A stretch of DNA of 64,000 nucleotides, taken from NCBI GenBank assembly GCA_934481385.1, contig CAKSPD010000001.1:1-64000 (forward strand), in the 5' to 3' direction. The first letter of the stretch is position 1; every line of letters begins with the position of its first letter. Both the position numbers and the translations under genes were made by a program. The stretch comes from an uncultured Oscillospiraceae bacterium (GTDB taxonomy: Bacteria; Bacillota; Clostridia; Oscillospirales; Ruminococcaceae). Below are positions 27,429 through 37,400 of the stretch, piece after piece. The notes beneath the pieces are model-generated. The model did no database searches, was not told where the DNA came from, and saw only the letters and a program-made list of their open reading frames with translations.

Positions 27429-28184
27429 TTACCTCACAATAACGCCTTTATTACGGCAATAATCCTTAACCTGCTGAACAGTAAGTTCTTTAAAATGGAA
27501 AAGCGATGCGGCAAGAGCTGCGGTTGCACCTGTTTTTTCAAATACTTCTGAAAAATCTTCAATCTTTCCTGCTCCGCCACTTGCTATTACAGGAATGTTG
27601 CATGAATCGCATACAGCTTTAAGCATAGGTATATCAAAGCCGTTTTTAGTTCCGTCTGCGTCAATCGAATTAAGGCATATTTCACCTGCTCCGAGCTGTT
27701 CAATCTGTTTAACCCAGTCTATAAGGTCAATTTCCATATCAACACGACCGCCGTTAATATATACAGTCCATTTGTTTTCGGCAATTTTCTTTGCATCAAT
27801 TCCCACGCATATGCACTGACTTCCGAATATATCAGCACCCTCTTTAATAAGCTGTGGATTTTTAACTGCCTGTGAATTTACTGATACTTTATCTGCACCT
27901 GCTCTGAGAGTTTCTCTTATATCATCAACAGTTTTTATTCCTCCGCCTACTGTAAGCGGAACGAATACTTTTTTTGCCGTTTCACGAACTACATCAAGAA
28001 AAACTCCTCTGCCTTCAAATGAAGCAGTTATATCATAGAATACAATTTCATCAGCACCCTGTCTGTTATATTCCTCTGCACATTCAACAGGGTTTCCGAC
28101 TTCCTTTATTCCCTCAAAGTTCACACCTTTTACAACTTTTCCATTTCTTACATCAAGGCATGGTATTATTCTTTTTGCAAGCAT
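27429..28184 (-). CDS. hisF: Imidazole glycerol phosphate synthase subunit HisF
   Basis: This is the cyclase half of IGP synthase, which uses ammonia from HisH to make IGP and AICAR. The 251-residue TIM barrel has catalytic D11 in IIPCLDV, the GGGIKTVDD phosphate loop, VGIDAK and the second phosphate loop SGGAG. The Shine-Dalgarno AGGAGG precedes ATG 28184. Its partner hisH lies two genes upstream in the same operon. Confidence 0.98.
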   Translation of the reverse strand: MLAKRIIPCLDVRNGKVVKGVNFEGIKEVGNPVECAEEYNRQGADEIVFYDITASFEGRGVFLDVVRETAKKVFVPLTVGGGIKTVDDIRETLRAGADKVSVNSQAVKNPQLIKEGADIFGSQCICVGIDAKKIAENKWTVYINGGRVDMEIDLIDWVKQIEQLGAGEICLNSIDADGTKNGFDIPMLKAVCDSCNIPVIASGGAGKIEDFSEVFEKTGATAALAASLFHFKELTVQQVKDYCRNKGVIVR

Positions 28185-28235
28185 CTTTCAGCCTCCTGTC
28201 TTTTAGTTTAAATCAGAATTCTGCAAAATTCTGAA

Positions 28236-28964
28236 TTACTTTTTTTCTGAATATTCAACAGCCTCTTTAAGATTCAGTGTGCCTTTATAAAGAGATTTTC
28301 CGCATATAGTTCCATAAAGTCCCATTTCTTTACAGGCAATAATATCGTCCATTGTATGAACTCCGCCACTTGCAGTAATAAAAGCCTTTCCGCTTGTTGC
28401 ATCTGCGAGAGCCTTTAACTGTTCTTTATTTACTCCTGAAAGAGTACCGTCCTTTGAAATATCAGTAAATATGAAATACTTCACTCCTGCTGAAATCATT
28501 TTATCTGCAAGGTCAATATAATTCACATCAGAAGTATCAAGCCAGCCCTCTGTTGCAACCATACCGTTTACTGCATCAATTCCGACTGCAATTTTTTCAC
28601 TGCCGAATTTTTCAACGGCATCTTTTACAAGTTTCGGATTTTTAAGTGCAACAGAACCGAGAATTACTCTTGAAATTCCCATATTCAAATATTCCTGAAT
28701 GGTTTCAAGACTTCTTATACCTCCGCCAAGCTCAACTTTAAGATTTGTTTTTTCTGCAACGTCAGTATATATTTTAGTATTGACAGGTCTGCCCTCTTTA
28801 GCACCGTCCAAATCAACCATATGTATCCACTTTGCACCGTCTGATTCAAAGCTTTTTGCTGTTTCGAGATAATCAGATGCCACTTTTTCAACAGTACTGA
28901 AATCGCCTTTGAAAAGTCTTACACAGTTTCCGTCCTTTATATCTATTGCAGGAAATATTATCAT
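28236..28964 (-). CDS. hisA: ProFAR isomerase HisA
   Basis: It performs the Amadori rearrangement of ProFAR to PRFAR (step 4). The 242-residue TIM barrel has catalytic D8 in FPAIDI, VDLDGA, ELGGGIRS, FTDISKDGTLSG (second catalytic Asp) and ASGGV. The first four bases overlap the end of hisH (ATGA). The 51-base gap to hisF contains a small inverted repeat (CAGAATTCTG). Confidence 0.97.
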   Translation of the reverse strand: MIIFPAIDIKDGNCVRLFKGDFSTVEKVASDYLETAKSFESDGAKWIHMVDLDGAKEGRPVNTKIYTDVAEKTNLKVELGGGIRSLETIQEYLNMGISRVILGSVALKNPKLVKDAVEKFGSEKIAVGIDAVNGMVATEGWLDTSDVNYIDLADKMISAGVKYFIFTDISKDGTLSGVNKEQLKALADATSGKAFITASGGVHTMDDIIACKEMGLYGTICGKSLYKGTLNLKEAVEYSEKK

Positions 28965-29566
28965 TTAACAAGTCCTCCGAAATTTTCAAGTATTTTCAGT
29001 CCTGTTTTACCGCTTTTTTCAGGGTGGAACTGAGCTCCGTAAACAAATTTTCCGTCATGAACAAGTGCGGGAACTTTTCCGCCGTATTCACAGTATGCTG
29101 ATATACTGCTGTCATCGCATACAGCCTTGTATGAATGTACAAAATATACATACTCATCATTTCCAAGACCTTCAAGAAGTTTACATGGATTAAGAGTTTC
29201 AAGCTTATTCCAGCCCATATGCGGAATTATAAGATTTTCTGATTCAATTTTTCTGACATCTCCCTTGATAAGTCCAAGACCGTCACATTCTTCAAACTCA
29301 AAACCTTTTTCAAAAATCAACTGCATACCAAGACAGATTCCCAGAAAAGGTTTTTTCTTTGATTCTGATTTGATAATATCAACAAGTCCTGAATTTTCAA
29401 GCATTTTCATTGCAGACGGAAAAGCTCCTACTCCGGGGAGTATTATTTCATCTGCTGATTTTATAAAATCTTTATCAGAAGTAAGTCTGCTTTCAAGTCC
29501 GAGATAATCAAGAGCATTTTTTACGCTGAATATATTTCCTGCTCCGTAATCAATAATAGCTATCAA
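28961..29566 (-). CDS. hisH: Imidazole glycerol phosphate synthase subunit HisH
   Basis: This glutamine amidotransferase subunit feeds ammonia to HisF. In its 201 residues the class I triad is visible: C78 in LGICLGMQ, H181 and E183 in FHPEKS. PGVGAFPSAM is also typical. Translation appears to start at TTG 29566, about eight bases after GGGGGTAA that ends hisB; no in-frame ATG is nearby. Confidence 0.97.
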   Translation of the reverse strand: MIAIIDYGAGNIFSVKNALDYLGLESRLTSDKDFIKSADEIILPGVGAFPSAMKMLENSGLVDIIKSESKKKPFLGICLGMQLIFEKGFEFEECDGLGLIKGDVRKIESENLIIPHMGWNKLETLNPCKLLEGLGNDEYVYFVHSYKAVCDDSSISAYCEYGGKVPALVHDGKFVYGAQFHPEKSGKTGLKILENFGGLVK

Positions 29567-29567
29567 G

Positions 29568-30149
29568 TTAAATTACCCCCTTTGTTGAAAGAGTCTTGCC
29601 GTCCTCATTTTTCTTTACAGCCTGTTTCAATGCGTGTGCAACAGATTTGAAAACTGCTTCGCATTTATGGTGGTCATTTGTTCCGTAAAGCAGATTTATA
29701 TGCAGTGTAATTCCTGCATTGAACGCAAATGCTCTGAAAAATTCTTCTGTAAGACAAGTATCAAATTCGCCTATTCTTTCGTTTGTATAGTCAACATTGC
29801 ATACAAGGAACGGTCTGTTGCTTATATCAAGACTTGCAAAAGCAAGTGATTCGTCCATAGGTATATAAGCTGTACCATAGCGTTCAATTCCTGATTTGTT
29901 TCCGAGAGCCTTTGCGAAAGCCTGTCCGAGAGCTATTCCTGTATCTTCAACAGTGTGATGACCGTCAACATACAAATCGCCCTTTACATCTATATTCATA
30001 CTTATTCCGCTGTGTGCAGAAAGAGCAGTCAGCATATGGTCAAAGAAACCTATTCCGGTAGAAATTTTATTTTCTCCCTTTCCGTCAAGAGCTATACTGA
30101 TTTTTATTTGTGTTTCCCTTGTATTTCTTTCAACAGTTGCAGTTCTCAT
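29568..30149 (-). CDS. hisB: Imidazoleglycerol-phosphate dehydratase
   Basis: It dehydrates IGP to imidazole acetol phosphate (step 6). The 193-residue protein has the two manganese-site histidine motifs DGHHTVEDTGIALG and NDHHKCEAVFK, plus GIGFFDHMLTALSAHSG. This is the single-function dehydratase; the N-terminal histidinol phosphatase domain of enteric HisB is absent. The frame runs back to 30197 inside hisC, but ATG 30149 after AAAGGAAC is the family start (MRTATVERNT). Confidence 0.97.
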   Translation of the reverse strand: MRTATVERNTRETQIKISIALDGKGENKISTGIGFFDHMLTALSAHSGISMNIDVKGDLYVDGHHTVEDTGIALGQAFAKALGNKSGIERYGTAYIPMDESLAFASLDISNRPFLVCNVDYTNERIGEFDTCLTEEFFRAFAFNAGITLHINLLYGTNDHHKCEAVFKSVAHALKQAVKKNEDGKTLSTKGVI

Positions 30150-30153
30150 AAAA

Positions 30154-31233
30154 TCAGTTCCTTTCATATTCAGCAAATATTTCATTGAGAGCTTCAAAGA
30201 GTTTATTCATTTCTTCCGGAGTTCCGACAGTAATTCTGAGATAGTTATTTATTCTCGGTTTATTGAAAAATCTTACAAATATACTGCGTTCCTTGAGTGA
30301 ATTAAAAATATTCTCTGCACTGTATTTTTTATGTGTTGCAAATATGAAATTGCTCATTGAATCCTTAAAGCTGAATCCGAGTTCAGAAAGTTTTTTCTTT
30401 GAATATTCTCTTGTTTCGATGATTTTCTGAGTAGTTTTCCTGAAATATTCAACATCTTTTACCGATTCTGCACCGCATATCTGTGTTACAGAGTTCATTG
30501 TATATGAATTTATCGAAAACTTGACATCATTCATATATTTTACAAGCTTTGGATTTCCCATTGCATAACCTATTCGCAGACCTGCCATTGAACGTGATTT
30601 TGAAAATGTCTGAATTACAAGGAGATTTTCATATCTGTCAATAAGTGAAAGACAGCTTTTTCCTCCGAAATCAACATATGCCTCATCAATTATAACAACA
30701 GAATCAGGATTTGATTTTACAATATCCTCAATCATATCCAGACTTTCTTCAACACCTGTCGGAGCATTGGGATTAGGGAATATAATTCCTCCGTTTTCTG
30801 TTTTGTAGTCATCGGGATTTATTGTGAAATCATCAGCAAGAGGCTTAGTGATATATGGTATTCTGTAAACATCAGCCCATACATCATAGAAAGAATATGT
30901 TATATCAGGAAAAAGCACAGGTTTTTCAGAATTGAAAAATGTAAGGAATGCTATTGACAAAACATCATCAGAACCAACCCCGACAAAAATCTGTTCGGGG
31001 CTGAGTCCATAGTATTCTGCAAGCTCATTTACAAGAACTGTTGAATTTGTATCAGGATAAAGCCTGAATGAATTATAATCAATATTTTTAAGAGCATCAA
31101 GAACTTTCGGTGAAGGCGGATAAGGGTTCTCATTTGTATTAAGTTTGATTTTATCGGGATTTTTGGGCTGTTCTCCCGGTGTATAGGGAACAACTTTTCT
31201 GACATTGTTCTCCCATGAAAAAGATTTATTCAT
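30154..31233 (-). CDS. hisC: Histidinol-phosphate aminotransferase
   Basis: A PLP enzyme that transaminates imidazole acetol phosphate with glutamate. The 359-residue fold-type I protein shows KLNTNENPYPPSP, the Asp-containing IIDEAYVDF and the PLP Lys in TFSKSRSMAGLRIGY. The ATG follows AAGGAGC, 29 bases after hisD. Some HisC enzymes also act on aromatic keto acids, which could matter given the aro genes elsewhere in the window. Confidence 0.96.
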   Translation of the reverse strand: MNKSFSWENNVRKVVPYTPGEQPKNPDKIKLNTNENPYPPSPKVLDALKNIDYNSFRLYPDTNSTVLVNELAEYYGLSPEQIFVGVGSDDVLSIAFLTFFNSEKPVLFPDITYSFYDVWADVYRIPYITKPLADDFTINPDDYKTENGGIIFPNPNAPTGVEESLDMIEDIVKSNPDSVVIIDEAYVDFGGKSCLSLIDRYENLLVIQTFSKSRSMAGLRIGYAMGNPKLVKYMNDVKFSINSYTMNSVTQICGAESVKDVEYFRKTTQKIIETREYSKKKLSELGFSFKDSMSNFIFATHKKYSAENIFNSLKERSIFVRFFNKPRINNYLRITVGTPEEMNKLFEALNEIFAEYERN

Positions 31234-31262
31234 TATTAAAGCTCCTTAAAAAAACAGAAATA

Positions 31263-32546
31263 TTATTCAAATCTTACTTTGATTGCATTTGCGTGAGCAG
31301 TAAGACCTTCTCTTTCTGCAATAGTTACAATATCCTTTTTCGCTTCACTAAGAGCATCTTCAGTGTAATATGTATAGCTTATCTTCTTTATAAAGCTGTC
31401 AACACCGAGCGGTGAAAAAAATCTTGCAGTTCCGCTTGTGGGGAGTACATGGTTAGGGCCTGCATAATAGTCACCGAGCGGTTCGGAGGCATACTGTCCG
31501 AGGAATATTGAACCTGCATTGTCAAGACTTCCGAGAAGTTCCATAGGATTTTCCATATGAACTTCAAGGTGTTCAGGAGCTATTGCATTTGCGAGTTCAA
31601 CAGCACAGTGACGGCAGTCTGTAATAATTACTGCACCGTAATTTTCAAGGGATTTTTTAATAATATCTTTTCTTGAAAGATTTTCAGCCTGACGGTCAAT
31701 TTCAGCAAGAACCTTGTCTGCAAGTGTTTCACTTGTTGTAACAAGTATTGATGATGCCATAACATCATGTTCAGCCTGTGACATAAGGTCTGCGGCAACA
31801 AATTTCGGATTTGCAGTATCATCAGCCATTACAAGAATTTCGCTCGGACCTGCAATCATATCTATATCAACAGTACCGAAAAGGAGTTTTTTAGCTGTTG
31901 CAACATAAATATTTCCAGGGCCTACGATTTTATCAACTTTCGGAATAGTTTCTGTTCCATATGCAAGTGCTGCAATTGCCTGAGCTCCGCCGAGCATAAA
32001 TATACGGTCTACTCCGCATACAGCGGCTGCTGTGAGAATATCCTTATTCGGAGTTCCGTCCTTACAGGGAGGTGTTACCATTATAATTTCCTTTACGCCT
32101 GCAATTTTTGCCGGAATTGCATTCATAAGAACACTTGAAGGATAAGCGGCTGTACCGCCCGGAACATAAAGTCCTACTCTTTCAAGTCCTCTTATACGCT
32201 GTCCCATTATAACGCCGTTTTCCTTTGCGTTTATAAATCCCTGCTGACGCTGTCTGTTATGAAAATCTGCAATATTTTCCATAGCGTTAAGAAGTGCATC
32301 AACATAATCCTCATCAGCCTCATCAAGAGCATCATTTATTACATCTCTCGGAATTTCATAATATTCAGGCAGACTTCCGTCAAATTTAAGAGTATAATCC
32401 TTAACAGCCTTATCTCCGTTTTCTCTTACGTTTTCGATTATTTCTGATACAGTTTCAGTGACTTTCTTATTTGTTTCGCCATGTCTTTTATCAAGCTCCC
32501 TGAAAAATTCAAGTTCATCAGAGCCGTTTGCATAAATTTTTTTCAT
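31263..32546 (-). CDS. hisD: Histidinol dehydrogenase
   Basis: It oxidises histidinol to histidine in two NAD- and zinc-dependent steps. The 427-residue protein contains GLYVPGGTAAYPSS, GVDRIFMLGGAQAIAALAYGT, KIVGPGNIYVA, DMIAGPSEILV and APEHLEVH. The Shine-Dalgarno GAGGAGAA lies before ATG 32546. The first base directly follows the hisG stop codon. Confidence 0.98.
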   Translation of the reverse strand: MKKIYANGSDELEFFRELDKRHGETNKKVTETVSEIIENVRENGDKAVKDYTLKFDGSLPEYYEIPRDVINDALDEADEDYVDALLNAMENIADFHNRQRQQGFINAKENGVIMGQRIRGLERVGLYVPGGTAAYPSSVLMNAIPAKIAGVKEIIMVTPPCKDGTPNKDILTAAAVCGVDRIFMLGGAQAIAALAYGTETIPKVDKIVGPGNIYVATAKKLLFGTVDIDMIAGPSEILVMADDTANPKFVAADLMSQAEHDVMASSILVTTSETLADKVLAEIDRQAENLSRKDIIKKSLENYGAVIITDCRHCAVELANAIAPEHLEVHMENPMELLGSLDNAGSIFLGQYASEPLGDYYAGPNHVLPTSGTARFFSPLGVDSFIKKISYTYYTEDALSEAKKDIVTIAEREGLTAHANAIKVRFE

Positions 32547-33176
32547 TTAAAGATTCTCCTCTATAAGCTTTATAAGATTTTCAATTTCTTTCTGACGCAT
32601 TTTAAGACTTACAGTATTGACTATTACTCTTGCGGAAACAGGCATAATATATTCAGCTACTTCAAGACCGTTTTCCCTGAGTGTTGCACCTGTTTCAACA
32701 ATATCAACGATTCCGTCAGCAAGGTCAAGGAGCGGGGCAAGTTCAACAGAACCCTCTATTTTTACTATTTCAACGTCCATTCCCTTTGATTCAAAATAGT
32801 TTCTTGCAATGTTCGGATATTTTGTGGCAATTGTCTTTACTCCGAAACCGCTGTAAAAGTCACTGCCTTTTTTTACGGCAAGGGCAAACTGACATTTTCC
32901 GAATCCGAGGTCAACAAGTTCAAAGAACTTACCGCCCATTTCAACGATAGTATCCTTTCCGACAATACCAATGTCGCATACACCATGTTCAACATAAGTA
33001 ATAACATCATTTGCCTTTGCAAGAACAGCTTCTGCATTTGCATCAGGTACAGGGAGTATAAGCTTTCTGCCTTTTTCACGCAGAGCAGTACAATCAAAGC
33101 CTATTTTTTCAAAAAGTCCGATTGTATCTTTTTCGAGTCTGCCCTTTGTGAGAGCAATTCTGAGTGGTTTATTCAT
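32547..33176 (-). CDS. hisG: ATP phosphoribosyltransferase, short form
   Basis: It catalyses the first and controlling step, PRPP + ATP to PR-ATP. The 209-residue protein has the catalytic domain only (LRIALTKGRLE, VGKDTIVE, DIVETGATLRENGL) and lacks the C-terminal regulatory ACT-like domain, so it is the short HisG-S type that needs HisZ. hisZ lies immediately upstream. ATG 33176 after GAGGAGGAT overlaps the hisZ end by eight bases; the longer frame to 33200 is rejected. Confidence 0.97.
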   Translation of the reverse strand: MNKPLRIALTKGRLEKDTIGLFEKIGFDCTALREKGRKLILPVPDANAEAVLAKANDVITYVEHGVCDIGIVGKDTIVEMGGKFFELVDLGFGKCQFALAVKKGSDFYSGFGVKTIATKYPNIARNYFESKGMDVEIVKIEGSVELAPLLDLADGIVDIVETGATLRENGLEVAEYIMPVSARVIVNTVSLKMRQKEIENLIKLIEENL

Positions 33177-34359
33177 TAATATCCTCCTCAACAACAACAA
33201 TCTTAGCTATTTTCTTTTCCTTTGCATATTCTCTTACAGCGTCAAGAGTTTCAAAGAGAGCAGTTTCAACAACGTCACCTTTTGCACGGAGTTTTCCTGC
33301 GGTCTTTATGCCTTTTACTTCATTTCCCGGAGCAGAATATACTATAACATCAGATACAGGCTTATAGCTGTTAATATCGCCGTTTTTAGCGATTACCTTT
33401 GCAACGGAATTTACATCAACTGCAAATCCGACAGCAGGAACATCATATCCGAATTCAGAAATAAGTCTGTCATATCTTCCTCCTGATATAACCTTTGCAC
33501 CATGTCCCTGAAGGTATCCTCTTATGATTATTCCTGTATAGTAATCAGTCTTGTTTACAAGTCCGAGGTCTACGGCAACCTGACCTTCTTTTCCGCAAAG
33601 TGCTGAAACATCATTGTAAATACTTTTCAAATCATCAAGAATAAATCTGATTTTTTCATCAGGAATAGCTTTTTTAGCCTTTTCAAAAACTTCTTCTCCG
33701 CCGAAAAGTGACGGGAGTTTTTTAAGTGACTGGATTGCAGGACTGTTTCCGAGAGAATCAAGCATGTCATTGAGTGCAGGGAAATTCTTCTTTTCAATAA
33801 GCTTTCTGATTTCTTCTTTCTGATTGTCGTCAGCATCAATCTTGCTTACAAGTTCTTTAAAAATTCCTATATGACCGATTTCAAGAGTATATTTCATACC
33901 CCAAGCCTCAAGTGAATCTATTGCACATGAGCATACTTCAAGGTCAGCCATTTTCATTGATGAACCGATAAGCTCAATACCCATCTGTGAAATTTCATCA
34001 CTTCTGCCCTTGAGAGCAGGTTCGGAACGGTATACTGTCTGATTATAATAAAGTCTGAGAGGGAGTGTTGCATCTTTAAGACGTGTAGCAGTCATTCTTG
34101 CGATAGGCATAGTTGAATCAGGTCTTAAAACCATAAGTCTGCCCTTGCTGTCAGTGAGCTTATACATATTTTCCTGCGGAAAATAGTTTGAATTAAGGCT
34201 GAAAACATCAAAAAATTCGAGTGCAGGAGTTATAACTTCACTGTAACCGCTTTTTCTGAAAATACTGTCGAGTGTATTTTTAATGCTTCTGTGGAGCATT
34301 GATTCTTCAAACAAAAGGTCTTTAGTACCTTCAGGAGTGAGAAGGTCATATTTTTTCAT
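33169..34359 (-). CDS. hisZ: ATP phosphoribosyltransferase regulatory subunit HisZ
   Basis: This histidyl-tRNA-synthetase-like protein forms an octamer with short HisG and carries the histidine feedback site. The 396-residue protein shows class II synthetase remnants: motif 2-like RLYYNQTVYRSEP and LRPDSTMPIARM. It lacks the anticodon-binding domain of HisS. It opens the operon, with Shine-Dalgarno AAAAGGAG before ATG 34359 and its own promoter. Confusion with hisS is unlikely given its position next to hisG and its shorter C terminus. Confidence 0.95.
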   Translation of the reverse strand: MKKYDLLTPEGTKDLLFEESMLHRSIKNTLDSIFRKSGYSEVITPALEFFDVFSLNSNYFPQENMYKLTDSKGRLMVLRPDSTMPIARMTATRLKDATLPLRLYYNQTVYRSEPALKGRSDEISQMGIELIGSSMKMADLEVCSCAIDSLEAWGMKYTLEIGHIGIFKELVSKIDADDNQKEEIRKLIEKKNFPALNDMLDSLGNSPAIQSLKKLPSLFGGEEVFEKAKKAIPDEKIRFILDDLKSIYNDVSALCGKEGQVAVDLGLVNKTDYYTGIIIRGYLQGHGAKVISGGRYDRLISEFGYDVPAVGFAVDVNSVAKVIAKNGDINSYKPVSDVIVYSAPGNEVKGIKTAGKLRAKGDVVETALFETLDAVREYAKEKKIAKIVVVEEDINE

Positions 34360-34398
34360 AAAATTTCTCCTTTTTCAATAAACTGTTTTTACATGCTA

Positions 34399-34427
34399 AT
34401 AATAACACATTATGGCATTAAAGTCAA
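34399..34427 (-). promoter_or_regulatory. Promoter of the ten-gene his operon
   Basis: On the minus strand: -35 TTGACT (34422-34427), 17-bp spacer, -10 TATTAT (34399-34404). It sits one base from the polC stop codon. The leader to hisZ is only about 33 bases, too short for a T-box or attenuator. Confidence 0.8.
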
Positions 34428-34428
34428 G

Positions 34429-37400
34429 CTAAAAGAAAGAAAGCTGATTTGTTTCGGGCATACTTCCGAAAGCACCCATAGATTTAAGAAGTTCAAGAAT
34501 AGTTTTTGAAATTTTGCTTTGTTTGTGAAATTCCTCAACAGATATGAAATCTCCGTTCTGAGCAATTTCATATATACTGTTTGCAGCATTTTCGCCTATT
34601 CCTTCAACAGCAGAAAAAGGTATTCTGATTTTTCCGTCCTCTATGAGATATTTTGATGCATGGGATTTATAGAGATCTACCGGCAAAAATTCATATCCCC
34701 TTGCCATCATTTCATTTACAATAAGAAGAACATCAAGGAGTGCATTATCTTTCTGTGAAGCTGAATGGTCACTTACTTTTGCTTTAATCTCCTCAATTTT
34801 ATTTCTTACGGCAGTTTTTCCCTTTGAAACAACAACAGCATCAAATGCCTCACCGCTTACTGTAAAATAAGTTGCATAATATTCAAGCGGTCTGTAAATT
34901 TTAAACCAGCCGAGTTTCATAGCTGCTATAATATAAGCTGCCGCATGAGCTTTCGGGAACATGTATTTTATTTTAAGACAGCTTTCAATATACCATTCCG
35001 GAACATTGTGTTCTCTGAGCATCTGTATTCTTTCGGGAGTGAATGTTTTCGGAGCTTTTCCCTTTCGGGTATCCTCCATAATCTGAAACGCCTGTTTAGG
35101 TTCAACACCCTTATAAAGCAGATATGTCATAATACTGTCGCGAGTTCCTATAACGTCTGAAATTGTACATATTTTTCTGTCAATAAGGTCTTTTGCGTTT
35201 CCGTTCCATACGTCTGTACCATGAGAGAGTCCTGAAAACTGAAGAAGGTCACTGAATTTCTGCGGTTTTGCATCAATAAGCATCTGCATTGTGAAATTTG
35301 TTTTCATTTCAGGGATTCCGAGCGTACCTGTTTTGAAATATATTTCCTCCGGAGTTACTCCGAGAGGTTCTGTTGATGTACACATTGCTATTACTTTCGG
35401 GTCTGATGCCGGAATATCCTTTATTTTAAGACCTGTCATATCTTCGAGATATTTATATTTTGTCGGAACATCGTGACCGAGTTCATCAAGTTTGAGGATA
35501 GTATCATGCATTGAATTGAAGTCAAAGTGAGTTGTTATGACTTCGGAATCAACCATATCAGCAGGGTGCTGAACAGGTGTAAAATCATAAACTTCATAAT
35601 CAGACGGAACAACAACCATTCCTCCGGGGTGCTGACCTGTTGTTCTTTTTATTCCTGTACAGCCGATTGAAAGACGATTCATTTCTGCCGGATTAAGTTT
35701 TATATCCCTTTCTTCAAGATATTTTTTGACATATCCGAATGCGGTTTTATCGGCAACAGATGAAATTGTACCTGCCTTGAAAACGTTTGCCTTTCCGAAA
35801 AGTTCTTCTGTATATCTGTGTGCAAAGAACTGATATTCACCTGAAAAGTTAAGGTCTATATCAGGAGCTTTGTCGCCGTCAAATCCGAGGAAAGTTTCAA
35901 AAGGAATATCATGTCCCTCTTTTATCATATCAGTATCACATTCAGGGCATTTTTTATCGGGCATATCATATCCCGAACCATATGTGCCGTCTGTTATAAA
36001 TTCGCTGTAATGACATTTCGGGCATATATAATGCGGAGGAAGCGGATTTACTTCTGAAATTCCTGCCATTGATGCCACAAAAGATGAACCGACAGAACCT
36101 CTTGAACCTACAAGATAACCATGTTCAACAGAATTTTTTACAAGTTTCTGTGCTATAATATAAAGAACTGAAAATCCATGCTTTATGATTGATGAAAGTT
36201 CACGGTTCAGTCGTTTTTCAACGATTTCGGGCAAAGGGTCACCATATATTTCACGGGCTTTTTCGTTCGTTATTTTTTTCAGTTCCTCCTCCGCACCTTC
36301 AATTACAGGAGTAAAAGTTCCCTTCGGAATAGGACGTACATTTTCAATCATATCAGCAATCATATTTGTATTTTCAATTACTACTTCTTCCGCTTTTTCT
36401 TCACCGAGATAACTGAATTCCTTTATCATTTCATCAGTAGTTCTGAAATAAAGCAAAGGCTGATATTCGGTATCCTTATATCCCATACTTGCAAGAAGAA
36501 TTTTTCTGTATATTGCGTCCTGAGGGTCGATGAAATGAACGTCACATGTTGCACATACAGGAATATTAAGCTTTTCGCCAAGTCTTACGATATATTTATT
36601 ATATTCCTCAAGTTCCTCCTGATTTGAAGCTATACCCTCTCTTATCATAAATTCATTATTACAGAGTGGCTGAATTTCAAGATAATCATAAAAACGTGCA
36701 AGAGATTCAATATATTCATCTGATTTGTTTGAAATCATAGCACTGAAAAGTTCACCCGATTCACAGGCACTTCCGAATATAAGTCCCTCATGGTACTTCA
36801 CAAGAAGTGATTTAGGCATAAGCGGTTTTTTATAAAAATAATTGAGATTGCTCATTGATATGAGTCTGTAAAGATTTTTAAGTCCCTCCTGATTTCTGAC
36901 AAGTATTATCTGATGATATGATTTCAGTTTCTTTATGTCAATATCAGCTACAAGGGAATTTAAATCATTAAGTTTTTCAGGCTTTTTATCACTGTTTATA
37001 AAACGGTTAAGAAGTTCGAGATATACTTTTCCGAGCATCATAGCATCATCAGATGCCCTGTGTGCATTGAATTTTCCGAGTTTAAGATATTTTGCAAGAT
37101 AACCAAGCTTATGTCTGCCAAGTTCAGGAAGTATGCACTGACAGAATACAAGTGTATCAAGAAGTGCATATTCAAATTTTATACTATGACGTTCACAGAC
37201 TGCTTTTATAAAGTTATTGTCAAAATTTGCATTATGTGCCACAAGAACAGTATTCTGTCCGCAGAATTCAATAAACTTTTCAACAGCCTCTTTTTCTTTC
37301 GGAGCATCTGCAACCATTTCATCAGTAATTCCTGTAAGTTCTGATACTTTTTCAGGAATATGCTTTTCAGGATTAACCATAATATCAAAGCTGTCAATAA

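Noticed and set aside
33169..34359. hisZ as histidyl-tRNA synthetase
   Set aside because: It lacks the C-terminal anticodon-binding domain and sits beside a short HisG that needs HisZ.
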